Source of the DNA: an uncultured Bacteroidales bacterium
GTDB taxonomy: Bacteria; Bacteroidota; Bacteroidia; Bacteroidales; P3
Length of the DNA: 64,000 nt
Assembly: GCA_900316235.1 (NCBI GenBank)
Contig: ONCC01000002.1
Coordinates: forward strand, 1-64,000
Direction of reading: 5' to 3'
Positions 41,369 through 50,347 of this stretch are shown piece by piece. Each line of letters starts with the position of its first letter. Position 1 is the stretch's first letter. The notes under the pieces were generated by a model that saw only the letters and a list, made by a program, of their open reading frames with translations, was not told the DNA's origin and did not search any database. A program made the position numbers and the translations under genes.

Positions 41369-41394
41369 AGGAGACGTGGCTTGCTGCGTCTCTA
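41369..41394. repeat. GTAGAGACG palindromic element, intergenic copy 3, in the pgpH leader
   Basis: GAGGAGACGTGGCTTGCTGC followed by GTCTCTAC; lies between the promoter and the ATG, so it would be transcribed as a hairpin. Confidence 0.7.
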
Positions 41395-41420
41395 CAGGCA
41401 AATGATTAAGAATCAATGTC

Positions 41421-43325
41421 ATGGGAAAGATAATATCGAGTACAGTCCGCCATCTGGGGCTGATATATAAAATCACGGCAATGCTTGTCACGTCGTGCAT
41501 TATCGTGTTATTGTTCCCCCACGAGGGCCGTGGAGAGAAGTATGACTACAAGGTGGGAGCCGTGTGGCGCGGGGCCGACCTGGTGGCGCCGTTCGACTAT
41601 GCGGTGCTGAAGAGTGCCGAGGAGGCCAAGGCCGAGGAGACGCTTGAGCGCAGCAAGGCTATACTTTATTATGTAAAAAACGAAGAGGCGCCGAGTGGGA
41701 AGATGAGCCTGGAGGTCCCTGCCGACGACGAGTTGGGGGTGATAAATGAGGAGCGGAAAGTGGTGATATTGGACGGCAACGTGGGCCACGAGTACCGGAT
41801 GGGCGATTTTGAATGTTTCGACGAGGCGGCTATAGCAGAGGGTGCGGTACCGGAGTATGTGCTGGATCGCAACCGTACGTCGCTGGAGTTGGAGAGCCGC
41901 TTGAGCCAGTTGAGCTATACCAGCGAACTGGTGATGGCCGGAGAGAAGATTGTTGGGAAAGGAGAGATGGTGACCGAGGAGAAGGGACGGCGGATAGCCG
42001 CGCTTGAGGCCGAGGAGGAGCGCCGCTTCTCGGAGGGCTTCAGCCTCTGGGGCCGCCTGGGCGGACAGCTGCTGCTGGCCGTGATTGCGTTCACCGCCCT
42101 CTATATGTTCTTGAAAAACACGCGTCACCGTATCTTGGAGGATAACCGTAAGGTGCTGATGGTGCTGGTGGTCGTTCTGCTGATGTCGGCCATGGAGGCC
42201 ATGATGGTGTGGGAGGCCCCGGAGTGGGTGCTGCTGGTGCCGCTATGCATCGTGCCCATCCTCATGCGTGTGTTTTTCGACATGCGCGTAGCCTTGTATA
42301 TCCACCTCACCACGGTGATTATCCTGGCCAACCTGGTGCCCAACTCGTTCGAGTTCATCTTCTACCAGTTGGTCACCGGCATGATGAGCATCATCGCGGT
42401 GAGGAACCTGGAGAAGCGGAGTCAGTTTTTCGTGCTGGCATTGGTGATTTTTGCCAGCTACTCGTTCATCTACACGGCAGGTGTGCTGAGCCAGGACACG
42501 AATTTTGAGAATCTCACGGGTGAGAAGTACCTGATTTTCTTCCTGAATGCGGTACTCACGCTGTTGGCATACCCGCTGATTTATGTTTTCGAGAAGTTGT
42601 TCGGGATGACGACAGCGCTGACGCTGATGGAACTTTCGTCGACCAACAACAAGGCGCTGAGAGAACTCAGCCGTCGAGCCCCCGGCACTTTCCAGCATTC
42701 GATGCAGGTGGCAAATATCGTGGAGGACCTGGTGAGCGACCTGGGTGGCGATGTGCTGCTGGCAAAAGTGGGTGCGCTATATCACGATATAGGCAAAATC
42801 AGGAAGCCCATTTATTTCACTGAGAATCAGACGAGCGGGTTCAATCCGCACGATGAGTTGGACTATGAGGAGAGTGCACGGATGATTACGAGTCACGTGA
42901 CAGCGGGATTGGAACTTGCGAGGGAGTATGGGTTGCCCGCGGAGGTGCAGGACTTCATCCGCACACACCATGGGACGACCTACACGGGCTATTTCTACGC
43001 CAAAGAAAAAGAGCGCCACCCCGACGGCAACTTCGACGTGACGGCGTTCCGCTACCCGGGGCCGCGCCCCTATAGCCGCGAGACCGCCGTGGTGATGATT
43101 GTCGACACCGTGGAGGCGGCCTGCCGCAGCCTGAAGGAGCACACCAAGGAGGCCACCGACGCGATGGTCGACCGCCTGATTGACGGCAAGATCAACGAGG
43201 GGCAACTGGACAACTGCCCGCTGAGCTACGGTGACATAGCGAAGATAAGGAAGATGCTGAAAACGAAGATGATGAGCATCTACCATGTGAGAGTGGAGTA
43301 CCCGAAAATGAAAACTGAAAAATAA
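41421..43325 (+). CDS. PgpH-like 7TM-HD family cyclic-dinucleotide phosphodiesterase
   Basis: 634 residues. One N-terminal membrane segment, an extracytoplasmic 7TMR-HDED region (about 45-215), seven membrane segments (about 220-400), then a cytoplasmic HD domain: RAPGTFQHSMQVANIVEDL with the first His, LYHDIGKIRKP with the HD pair, ITSHVTAGLELAREYGLP, and FIRTHHGTT. Characterised members hydrolyse c-di-AMP. The HD pair and all metal-binding His are present. It begins an operon with YfhO and a glycosyltransferase (6-base gap, then 4-base overlap). Confidence 0.9.
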   Translation: MGKIISSTVRHLGLIYKITAMLVTSCIIVLLFPHEGRGEKYDYKVGAVWRGADLVAPFDYAVLKSAEEAKAEETLERSKAILYYVKNEEAPSGKMSLEVPADDELGVINEERKVVILDGNVGHEYRMGDFECFDEAAIAEGAVPEYVLDRNRTSLELESRLSQLSYTSELVMAGEKIVGKGEMVTEEKGRRIAALEAEEERRFSEGFSLWGRLGGQLLLAVIAFTALYMFLKNTRHRILEDNRKVLMVLVVVLLMSAMEAMMVWEAPEWVLLVPLCIVPILMRVFFDMRVALYIHLTTVIILANLVPNSFEFIFYQLVTGMMSIIAVRNLEKRSQFFVLALVIFASYSFIYTAGVLSQDTNFENLTGEKYLIFFLNAVLTLLAYPLIYVFEKLFGMTTALTLMELSSTNNKALRELSRRAPGTFQHSMQVANIVEDLVSDLGGDVLLAKVGALYHDIGKIRKPIYFTENQTSGFNPHDELDYEESARMITSHVTAGLELAREYGLPAEVQDFIRTHHGTTYTGYFYAKEKERHPDGNFDVTAFRYPGPRPYSRETAVVMIVDTVEAACRSLKEHTKEATDAMVDRLIDGKINEGQLDNCPLSYGDIAKIRKMLKTKMMSIYHVRVEYPKMKTEK

Positions 43326-43331
43326 AGATAT

Positions 43332-45776
43332 ATGAAAAAGAATGTTTGGATACATTTGGGAATTGTGGCAGTGATGCTGGTTGTGGCGTGTGCCTACATG
43401 TCGCCTGCGCTGAGTGGCAAAGCAATGGTGCAAGGCGACTCCATGAAATGGGAGGCTATGGCCAAAGAGCAACTCGACCTGCATAAAAAAACAGGCGAGC
43501 CAACAATATGGAACAGTTCGATGTTCAGCGGTATGCCAGGCTACCAGATTATGACCGGCGTGCAGACCCACTCGGTGTTTACGAGGCTTAGGAACGTGCT
43601 GAACCTGAACTTCGCAGGCTGGGGACGCGACATTGGAGTGCTCTTCCTCTACCTGATGGGCTTCTATGTCTGCCTCGTAGCTTTCGGCGCCGGTCCCTGG
43701 CTGAGCCTCCTCGGCGCCCTCGCCTTCGGCTTGGGAAGCTACAACATCATCATCATCGAGGCTGGCCACATCACAAAAGCATGGTCGCTGGCAATGATGG
43801 CTCCCGTGCTCGGAGGTATGACACTGCTCTTCAGACGCAAATGGCTCTGGGGCGGTATCCTCTTCACTCTCGCGCTGGGCATTCAAATCGCCTTCAACCA
43901 CATCCAAATCACCTACTACACCATGCTGGCGGGAGTGATTCTCGGCCTTGTCTATGCGGTGTTCGCGGTGAAAGAGAAAAAGATAAAGGATTTTCTGATT
44001 GCCGTTGCCATACTGGTTGGCGGAAGCGCCCTCGCCGTCGGCGGCAATGCAGCCCTCCTTTTCTCCAACCAGGAATACGCGAAATACACCATGCGCGGAG
44101 GCAACGACATCACCGTAACGCCTGAAGACCTCTACCACGACAGCGAACCCTCCTCCATCGGAGGCAAGAACACGGGCCTCGACATTGACTACGCCTTCAG
44201 CTGGAGCTACGGCGTCGGCGAAACCTATACTCTCCTCGTCCCCGGCTCCCTGGGTGGCGGTAGCGGCGAGAAAGTGGGTACAGAAAGCGCTTTCTACAAA
44301 ACATTCCACAGCGATCAGGCCCCCCTCTACTGGGGCAACCAGCCCTTCACCAGCGGTCCTGTCTATTTCGGCGCCATCATCATCTTCCTCTTCATCCTCG
44401 GATGCCTCGTTGTGAAAGGCCCCGAGCGCTGGTGGCTGCTGATAGCCACCATCTTGGCAATACTGATGTCGTGGGGTAACAATTTCATGGCATTCAATGA
44501 ATTTTTGTTCAACCACCTGCCGATGTACAACAAGTTCCGCACGCCTAGTATGAGTCTGGTGATCGCCAACGTGACAATGGTGATGATGGCCGTACTGACG
44601 CTAAAGGCGGTATTTGACAAGAAGAATCCGATAGATCGCAAGATGCTGAACCGCAGCCTGTATATCGCCACTGGCGTAGTCGGCGGACTCATCCTCGTAG
44701 TGTTGTTGCTGAGCGGTTCGTTCAGCTATACCGGTGCCAGCGACCAGCAAATGGCCGCACAATATGGCCCGCAGTGGGACATGATCAAGAGCGTCCTCGT
44801 CAGCGACCGTGCGGCACTGCTGCGCAGCGATTCGTGGCGGAGCCTGGCCTTTGTACTGCTGGCCGCCGTCGCCCTGTGGCTCTATGTGAACGAGAAAGTG
44901 AAGAAAGCTGGCATCATCATCGGCGCACTGACAGTGCTGGTGCTCATTGACTTATGGCATGTGGACCGTCGATACCTCGACGAGAGCAATTTCTCCGACC
45001 CCAGCCACATGGCCCTCTACCGCAACCAGACCGACGACGCCCTTGACAATTTTGCCGCACAGAACGGCGACAGGGACTACCGTGTATTCGACCTTTCGGT
45101 GAACACTTTCAACGATTCAAGACCTTCTGCGTTCCACCACCAGATTGGCGGTTACCACGCGGCGAAATTGCGCCGTTACCAGGATATCATCGACTTCTAC
45201 CTGAGTCGCCATATCAACATGGGAGTGCTGAACATGCTCAACGCACGTTATATCGTGATGCAGAACCGACAGATACAGCGGAACCCAGAGGCGCTGGGCA
45301 ACTGCTGGTTTGTCAGCGACATCAAACAGGTGCAGAATTCCAACGAGGAGATTCTGGCGCTCAACGACTTCAACCCCGCGACGACAGCAGTCATCAATAC
45401 CCATGAGTTCGAATCCCTGAGCACGACATTCAGCGTTGATACCACTGCCACCATCGAGATGGAGCATCAGGTACCCTACCAGACTGACTATGTGAAGTAC
45501 CACAGTCATGCTGCCACCGACCAGCTGGCTGTCTTCAGCGAGGTGTACTACGCCCCCGACTGGCGCGCCTACATCGACGGCGAACCCGCCGAATATATCC
45601 GCGCCAACTACATCCTCCGCGCGATGGTGATACCTGCGGGCGACCATGTATTAGAGTTCCGCTGCGAAGCTCCCGGCCTATACCGCCTCATCACCGTCAA
45701 CATCATCTTCGGAATCCTGCTGGTGCTGGCTATCGCCGGTGGCATCTTCTTTGTCTACCGTAAGAAAAAGAAATGA
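43332..45776 (+). CDS. YfhO-family multi-pass membrane protein
   Basis: 814 residues. About twelve hydrophobic helices; the opening (residues 20-60: MSPALSGKAMVQGDSMKWE, then NSSMFSGMPGYQI) and the LGSYNIIIIEAGHITKAWSLA segment are typical of YfhO. A C-terminal extracytoplasmic part (about 570-780) contains a VFDLSVNTFNDSRPSAFHHQIGG-like stretch, followed by a final helix and Lys-rich tail. YfhO proteins resemble GT-C enzymes and have been linked to glycosylation of lipoteichoic acid or other surface polymers in Firmicutes; in Bacteroidota the substrate is unknown. It is flanked by a glycosyltransferase, which fits surface glycan modification. Confidence 0.88.
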   Translation: MKKNVWIHLGIVAVMLVVACAYMSPALSGKAMVQGDSMKWEAMAKEQLDLHKKTGEPTIWNSSMFSGMPGYQIMTGVQTHSVFTRLRNVLNLNFAGWGRDIGVLFLYLMGFYVCLVAFGAGPWLSLLGALAFGLGSYNIIIIEAGHITKAWSLAMMAPVLGGMTLLFRRKWLWGGILFTLALGIQIAFNHIQITYYTMLAGVILGLVYAVFAVKEKKIKDFLIAVAILVGGSALAVGGNAALLFSNQEYAKYTMRGGNDITVTPEDLYHDSEPSSIGGKNTGLDIDYAFSWSYGVGETYTLLVPGSLGGGSGEKVGTESAFYKTFHSDQAPLYWGNQPFTSGPVYFGAIIIFLFILGCLVVKGPERWWLLIATILAILMSWGNNFMAFNEFLFNHLPMYNKFRTPSMSLVIANVTMVMMAVLTLKAVFDKKNPIDRKMLNRSLYIATGVVGGLILVVLLLSGSFSYTGASDQQMAAQYGPQWDMIKSVLVSDRAALLRSDSWRSLAFVLLAAVALWLYVNEKVKKAGIIIGALTVLVLIDLWHVDRRYLDESNFSDPSHMALYRNQTDDALDNFAAQNGDRDYRVFDLSVNTFNDSRPSAFHHQIGGYHAAKLRRYQDIIDFYLSRHINMGVLNMLNARYIVMQNRQIQRNPEALGNCWFVSDIKQVQNSNEEILALNDFNPATTAVINTHEFESLSTTFSVDTTATIEMEHQVPYQTDYVKYHSHAATDQLAVFSEVYYAPDWRAYIDGEPAEYIRANYILRAMVIPAGDHVLEFRCEAPGLYRLITVNIIFGILLVLAIAGGIFFVYRKKKK

Positions 45777-46867
45777 AGATACTCATCATCAGATACAAAA
45801 AGACCCTCGGTGTGCCCGAAGGCGGCGAACAGGGAAGTGAAAAGAATCTCATCGTGCTGCGGCAGATTGCGGGTGAGGAGAATGTGGACACCTACTTCAT
45901 CCACGACGAGGCCCACCGTCGCACGATGGCGGAATACCTGCAGGGCATCCTGTACATGCCCTTGGGCTATTATTTTGGTCTGACGCCGCGCCGTGTGCGC
46001 GAAATCGTGACCATGGCACAAGCCTACGATGTGGTCTTCGTCGACCGCTCGGTATTTGGTATTGTGGCAAAACGGCTTAAAGAGAGCGGATACCGTGGAC
46101 GTGTGGTCTGCTTCTTCCATAACGTCGAGGTCGTCTACTTCTCAGCCAAATATTCCAACAAGTTCAATCCCATGCGATGGCTGGTAGTTCCCTGTGCCGA
46201 CCGCAACGACCGCTGGAGCTGTCGTTATGCAGACCGGATGATTGCCCTCAGCACCCGCGACGACGAGGAACTATACCACCGTTATGGCCGTCATGCCGAT
46301 GTGCTGATTCCGGTGGCTTTTGTTGACCGCTACAGACGTGACTCCTACCCTACCGAATTCATCGGGAACCCTCCACTCTGTATGTTCCTCGGTGCCTATT
46401 TTCCTGCCAACGTGGAGGGTATCGAATGGTTTGTAAAGAATGTGCTACCGAGGGTGACTATCCGTATGCAGATTGTCGGTAAAGGCATGGAAAAACTGAA
46501 AGAAGCCGACTGGATGCGGCCGGATATTGAGGTGTTAAGCAACGTCCCTGACTTGGAGCCTTTGTTTGAGAGTGCAGACATCATGGTATTGCCCATCTTC
46601 AAAGGCAGTGGCATGAAAGTGAAAACGTGCGAAAGCCTGATGTACGGCAAGAACATCATCGGAACTCCAGAGGCGTGGAGCGGCTATGAACTGGATTATG
46701 CGAAAGCCGGTGCCTGCTGTCTGACGACTGATGAGTTTATCACCGCCATCTACGACTTCTGTCAGAATCCCCGTCCCCGCCACAACGCTTACAGCCGCGA
46801 AGTATTCGTCAACCAATACTCCGCCGACAGAATGGTAGAGAAATTCCGAGCGGTGCTGTTCCGTTAA
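45773..46867 (+). CDS. GT4-like glycosyltransferase
   Basis: 364 residues, GT-B fold. N-terminal Rossmann part begins MKILIIRYKKTLGVPEGGEQ; VVCFFHNVEVVYFSAKY is typical for acceptor-side His. C-terminal donor domain has FLGAYFPANVEGIEWFV, IVGKGMEKL, and the donor-binding stretch VLPIFKGSGMKVKTCESLMYGKNII. The E-x7-E-type motif has Lys and Glu in expected places. Overlaps YfhO by 4 bases, so they probably act on the same glycan. Sugar specificity not deducible. Confidence 0.87.
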   Translation: MKILIIRYKKTLGVPEGGEQGSEKNLIVLRQIAGEENVDTYFIHDEAHRRTMAEYLQGILYMPLGYYFGLTPRRVREIVTMAQAYDVVFVDRSVFGIVAKRLKESGYRGRVVCFFHNVEVVYFSAKYSNKFNPMRWLVVPCADRNDRWSCRYADRMIALSTRDDEELYHRYGRHADVLIPVAFVDRYRRDSYPTEFIGNPPLCMFLGAYFPANVEGIEWFVKNVLPRVTIRMQIVGKGMEKLKEADWMRPDIEVLSNVPDLEPLFESADIMVLPIFKGSGMKVKTCESLMYGKNIIGTPEAWSGYELDYAKAGACCLTTDEFITAIYDFCQNPRPRHNAYSREVFVNQYSADRMVEKFRAVLFR

Positions 46868-46929
46868 TCTCCTTAGACCAAAGTCTGTGTTAGCTTAGAC
46901 TAACCTTAGACATAGAAATTTGGTTTAGG

Positions 46930-47934
46930 ATGTTTGGGGGGACACAGTCAGTCGAGTTCTGCTTAATTACGGTGTATGCCGTGTCTGCCTATATCGAACG
47001 TTGCATAAACTCTGTAATAAACCAAACGTACAGTCCCATTGAGTGCCTCCTTGTGGACGACGCCACGCCCGACGACAGCATCTCCAAATGCGAGCGGCTG
47101 ATTGCCGACTATAAAGGCCCCATCCGTTTTGTGATTCTCCATCATGACCGGAACCGCGGGTTGTCGGCGTCGCGAAACACCGGCATGGACGCGGCCACGG
47201 GTGACTACGTCTTCTATTTGGACAGTGACGACGAGTTAAAGCCGAATTGCATCGAGAAGATGGTACGGCCAATAAAGAGCAACCCCGCCATTGAGATGGT
47301 GCTCGGCAATCACGAGGTCTATGTCCAACTCAAGTCGGGAGCCACGACCAAGAAACGACAGACACATCTTCCCGAAGGAGACTATGACACCATGGAGAAA
47401 GTGTGGAATCTATACAAAAAGGGAGGGGGATTTGACGGGCACGCCTGGAACAAGTTGATCAAAAAGGATTTCCTGCGGCAGCACCGGCTCTATTTCAAGG
47501 AGGGGATAATGTGGGAGGACATGATCTGGAGTTTCATCACCGTACAACATCTCAGCCACCTGCACGTCATCCCGGACATCACCCTTGTGTACTATATCCG
47601 TCCCGAATCCATTATGACGGGGACCAGCGGAAAAGAGAGGTCGCACCATTTGGAAATCGTGTATGAGGAGATTGCCAAGCACTTCACCGAAGAGGACAAG
47701 GGCTGGGAGGCGAAGCGAAACCTGAGTGGATTCTGCAGCGTGCTGATTTACAGATATGACAGCCCCTTTGCCCAGCATACGGCGCAAGTGTTTTTAGAGG
47801 CCTTGTCCGGCAGGTCCTACGCGCGTGAACGCCTCTATTTGAAAACGGTCATTTTCCTGTCGAAATTCTGGTTGGGAAGGAAGATTTTTGCCATCGCAAG
47901 GAGCACGCGCAAGGTGATAAAAGGGGAAAAGTGA
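46930..47934 (+). CDS. GT2-family glycosyltransferase
   Basis: 334 residues. GT-A fold with LLVDDATPDDSISKCERL (nucleotide-binding Asp), GLSASRNTGMDAATGDYVFYLDSDDELKP (DSD metal site) and a DGHAWNKLIKKDFL segment common in capsule transferases. The very N-terminus is atypical: it reads VEFCLITVYAVSAYIERC where most relatives have a VSIIxPVYN-like strand. This could be divergence. No in-frame earlier start is visible. It is separated from the operon to the left by 62 bases and ends before a hairpin terminator. Confidence 0.82.
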   Translation: MFGGTQSVEFCLITVYAVSAYIERCINSVINQTYSPIECLLVDDATPDDSISKCERLIADYKGPIRFVILHHDRNRGLSASRNTGMDAATGDYVFYLDSDDELKPNCIEKMVRPIKSNPAIEMVLGNHEVYVQLKSGATTKKRQTHLPEGDYDTMEKVWNLYKKGGGFDGHAWNKLIKKDFLRQHRLYFKEGIMWEDMIWSFITVQHLSHLHVIPDITLVYYIRPESIMTGTSGKERSHHLEIVYEEIAKHFTEEDKGWEAKRNLSGFCSVLIYRYDSPFAQHTAQVFLEALSGRSYARERLYLKTVIFLSKFWLGRKIFAIARSTRKVIKGEK

Positions 47935-47973
47935 GAACCACCCTACCCAAGCTGTTGGCAAGTATTTGGAAGG

Positions 47974-48013
47974 GATATGGCATATGTTTTCCAAGAGGAT
48001 GCCATATCTTTTT
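47974..48013 (+). terminator. Intrinsic terminator after the GT2 gene
   Basis: GATATGGCAT and ATGCCATATC form a 10-bp perfect stem with a 15-base loop, followed by TTTTT. Confidence 0.75.
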
Positions 48014-48150
48014 GTCTACCTCGACCTGAGAAACACTATGTACTGATTCTGACAAAAAAGATTATTAGAGGGCAGGGTAGGGAGGATGCTCCTTGCCAAA
48101 GTGAACGGATTTGCTTCGTTTCGGGGGCGGGTGTTAATGCAACGAGTTTT

Positions 48151-49279
48151 CTACAATACTTGCCTTAGCCAAAACGCAAACATTCGTTTTGAAACGCTTA
48201 GCCCAAATTGAGGTGCTTTTGTGTCGCACACAATCTTTCGGCAAACAATATCTGAGTTGATATACTCTTTCAATAATCTATAAGAGCGTATAAGTCCTTC
48301 TTTTTTTATATTATGAATGAACCAAGAATAACTAAAAGAAATCATTGAAACGAACAATAATTCCTTAAGTAACTCAATATTATTATCTTTCCACGAAATG
48401 CTATCTATAATAACAGACATCTCATGCATATGTTGGATAATATGCGGATAATCACTATACCAAGAAGAAAGGTGAGCATTGTTGCCATGAACGATAAATC
48501 TGTAAAATACTTCCTGAAGATTGGAAATTTCTGAATCCGATTGAATATGAGACAACACACTTAAATTAAACAGGCTATCTTCTGCGTAGCATTGTTTTGT
48601 ATCTACAAAAGTGATATCATATTTGCGAAGATAATCTCGTTGATAAAGGTTTGGTGTAACATGACCTCTTCCAATAAATTTTTCACCAATAAACCTCGTC
48701 ATTATGGTAAAAAATGTCAATTGATATATTGGATAAAAGCAAAGATCATTATTGTGGAGAAATTTTGATATTTCATTGTTGAGAACGAGATTAACAATCT
48801 TACCTGAAAAAACGACCTTCTTTTGTGAGTGTTCTGTCGCTGCATACATTTTTTCATACATATCCAATTCTCGTGTATCATCATGGTCGGAAAAACCAAT
48901 ATATTCTCCTTTTGCTGCACGCATTCCCACATTACGTGTTTCTCCAATATTGAGGTTGTGTTTGTTCCTGATAACTACAATTCTGTCGTCCTTTGCAGCA
49001 TATTCTTCCACTACCCTGTCTGAGCCATCCGTAGGGCAGTCAAGTACACAAACAATTTCAATATCGCGAAAAGTTTGGTTCAATAGTGTATCAAGACATG
49101 GTCGAAGATACTCTCCAGCGTTATACACTGGGACAACGATAGAGATTCTAGGAGTATGTGAAATATCACTCTCAACTTCGGAAAGCTGGAAATCTTGTTC
49201 AACAGACAGGTGGTCCGTGTTTAGATAGACACCTTCTGGTGATGATGGTGGGGGGGGGTGGTAAAGTGTTGATATTCAT
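48151..49279 (-). CDS. GT2-family glycosyltransferase with poly-C tract after the start codon; out of frame here (phase-variable, OFF)
   Basis: The ATG at 49279, 4 bases after the previous stop, starts MNINTLP and then meets nine C (49258-49250). In that frame translation stops after 26 residues. With eight or eleven C the frame would run on through ISIVVPVYNAGEYLRPCLDT, the usual GT2 opening strand, giving about 375 residues. The remaining frame is intact: VLDCPTDGSDRVVEEY, GETRNVGMRAAKGEYIGFSDHDD (DHDD metal site). No alternative ATG before the essential N-terminal strand is available. This is the last gene of the phosphonate/galactofuranose operon. A sequencing error in the homopolymer is the other explanation. 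Confidence 0.8.
49250..49258. repeat. G9/C9 homopolymer tract in the GT2 reading frame
   Basis: Nine consecutive G on the plus strand (C on the coding strand), seven codons after the ATG. It is the longest G/C run I noticed in the window. One base less restores the downstream frame. Confidence 0.95.
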
Positions 49280-49283
49280 ATGG

Positions 49284-50345
49284 TTATTTAACTAAATTAT
49301 TTACAATGTCCTGCAATATTCTCCCGAGTCTTCCTCCAGCTCTCAGTACAGCGGACATCTCAGCAACATGCTTTCGAATAATCTGAAGCTCTTCCTTCTC
49401 AAACTCTGAAATTCTTTTGTCAAGTTCCAACAAGGATGAAATGGTGATGCCCAACTTGTTCTTCTCTACAAATTCCGCCAAAGCGGATTCCTTGCTGATA
49501 ATAACAGGAATGCCAGCGGCGATATATAGGGAAACTTTATGCGGGGCAATATATTTCAGATAATTACCGATTACCCCTTGTAGAGAATCTATGCCTTCAC
49601 CGTCCCAAGCTAAACCCCATGCTTCTTGCAACATTGTAACATTTTCAGGGCTGAAGCGACCAATATAATGCATCCATTCTGGATAATTGGCGGTATCTTT
49701 GGGATGCCCACCATAAAGATGTAATTGGATTCTTTCGAACGAAACATCTTGAAGCTTCTTTAAGAAGATACTTTTATCCAGTGCCCCTGCAAAAGCGATG
49801 CTATTGGGATCCTCATGAAGCGGATTAGGTGTCTCATCTGTCAGATAGTCGAACAGCCAAAGATAGCGGCATGGGCGCTCCACTCCAAAAGATTTGAAAA
49901 GTTCCTGCATCTTGCCGTTATGGACAATCAGTTCAGAAGCCGTATTCAGAATTTTGATTTCTTTTTCATTGAATACCTCCGTTTCTCGGTAGTGAACAAG
50001 GTCGTGAACCAAGAGAACAAGGTGGCATTTTTTCCTTTTCAAGCAGCGGCAGAAAAACAACGTAAAGAACTCGCCGAAGGGAGCAAATGGATATTGGAAC
50101 AAAACTAACGTCCCTCGTTTTATCGAAAGCAAAGAGGTGCAAAGGATGAAAAACTTCCGAAAATTATACATCAGTTTTGAAACAAAGCCCTGCTTTCCTT
50201 CTGCGGATTGTTCCGTGGTGGTTCTCGTGTTGATTAAAAACGGTGTGAAACCATTTTCTTGGGCAATGCGATTCACATCTTCGCGTGCTTTGGAGCGGGC
50301 ACTAAAATAATTCTTATATACGTAATCAACGACTATCTTTTCCAT
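49284..50345 (-). CDS. Galactofuranosyltransferase-like/Gtf3-type glycosyltransferase
   Basis: 353 residues. Opening VDYVYKNYFSARSKAREDVNRI, VLFQYPFAPFGEFF, LLVHDLVHYRE and, near residue 245-280, LAWDGEGIDS followed by NYLKYIAPHKVSLYIAAGIPVI are characteristic of the Gtf3/beta-1,6-galactofuranosyltransferase group. The next gene upstream in the operon encodes a UDP-galactopyranose-mutase-like flavoprotein, which supports use of UDP-galactofuranose. The group also has members using other sugars, so specificity is inferred. It starts 2 bases after the mutase-like stop. Confidence 0.82.
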   Translation of the reverse strand: MEKIVVDYVYKNYFSARSKAREDVNRIAQENGFTPFLINTRTTTEQSAEGKQGFVSKLMYNFRKFFILCTSLLSIKRGTLVLFQYPFAPFGEFFTLFFCRCLKRKKCHLVLLVHDLVHYRETEVFNEKEIKILNTASELIVHNGKMQELFKSFGVERPCRYLWLFDYLTDETPNPLHEDPNSIAFAGALDKSIFLKKLQDVSFERIQLHLYGGHPKDTANYPEWMHYIGRFSPENVTMLQEAWGLAWDGEGIDSLQGVIGNYLKYIAPHKVSLYIAAGIPVIISKESALAEFVEKNKLGITISSLLELDKRISEFEKEELQIIRKHVAEMSAVLRAGGRLGRILQDIVNNLVK

Positions 50346-50347
50346 TA

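Noticed and set aside
42777..44516. Long minus-strand ORF opposite pgpH and yfhO
   Set aside because: Spans two genuine plus-strand genes and is His/Glu-rich in the manner of antisense frames.
46930..47934. A second phase-variable glycosyltransferase because of a G6 run near its ATG
   Set aside because: The frame is intact through the run, the run is short, and the atypical N-terminal strand is better explained by divergence.
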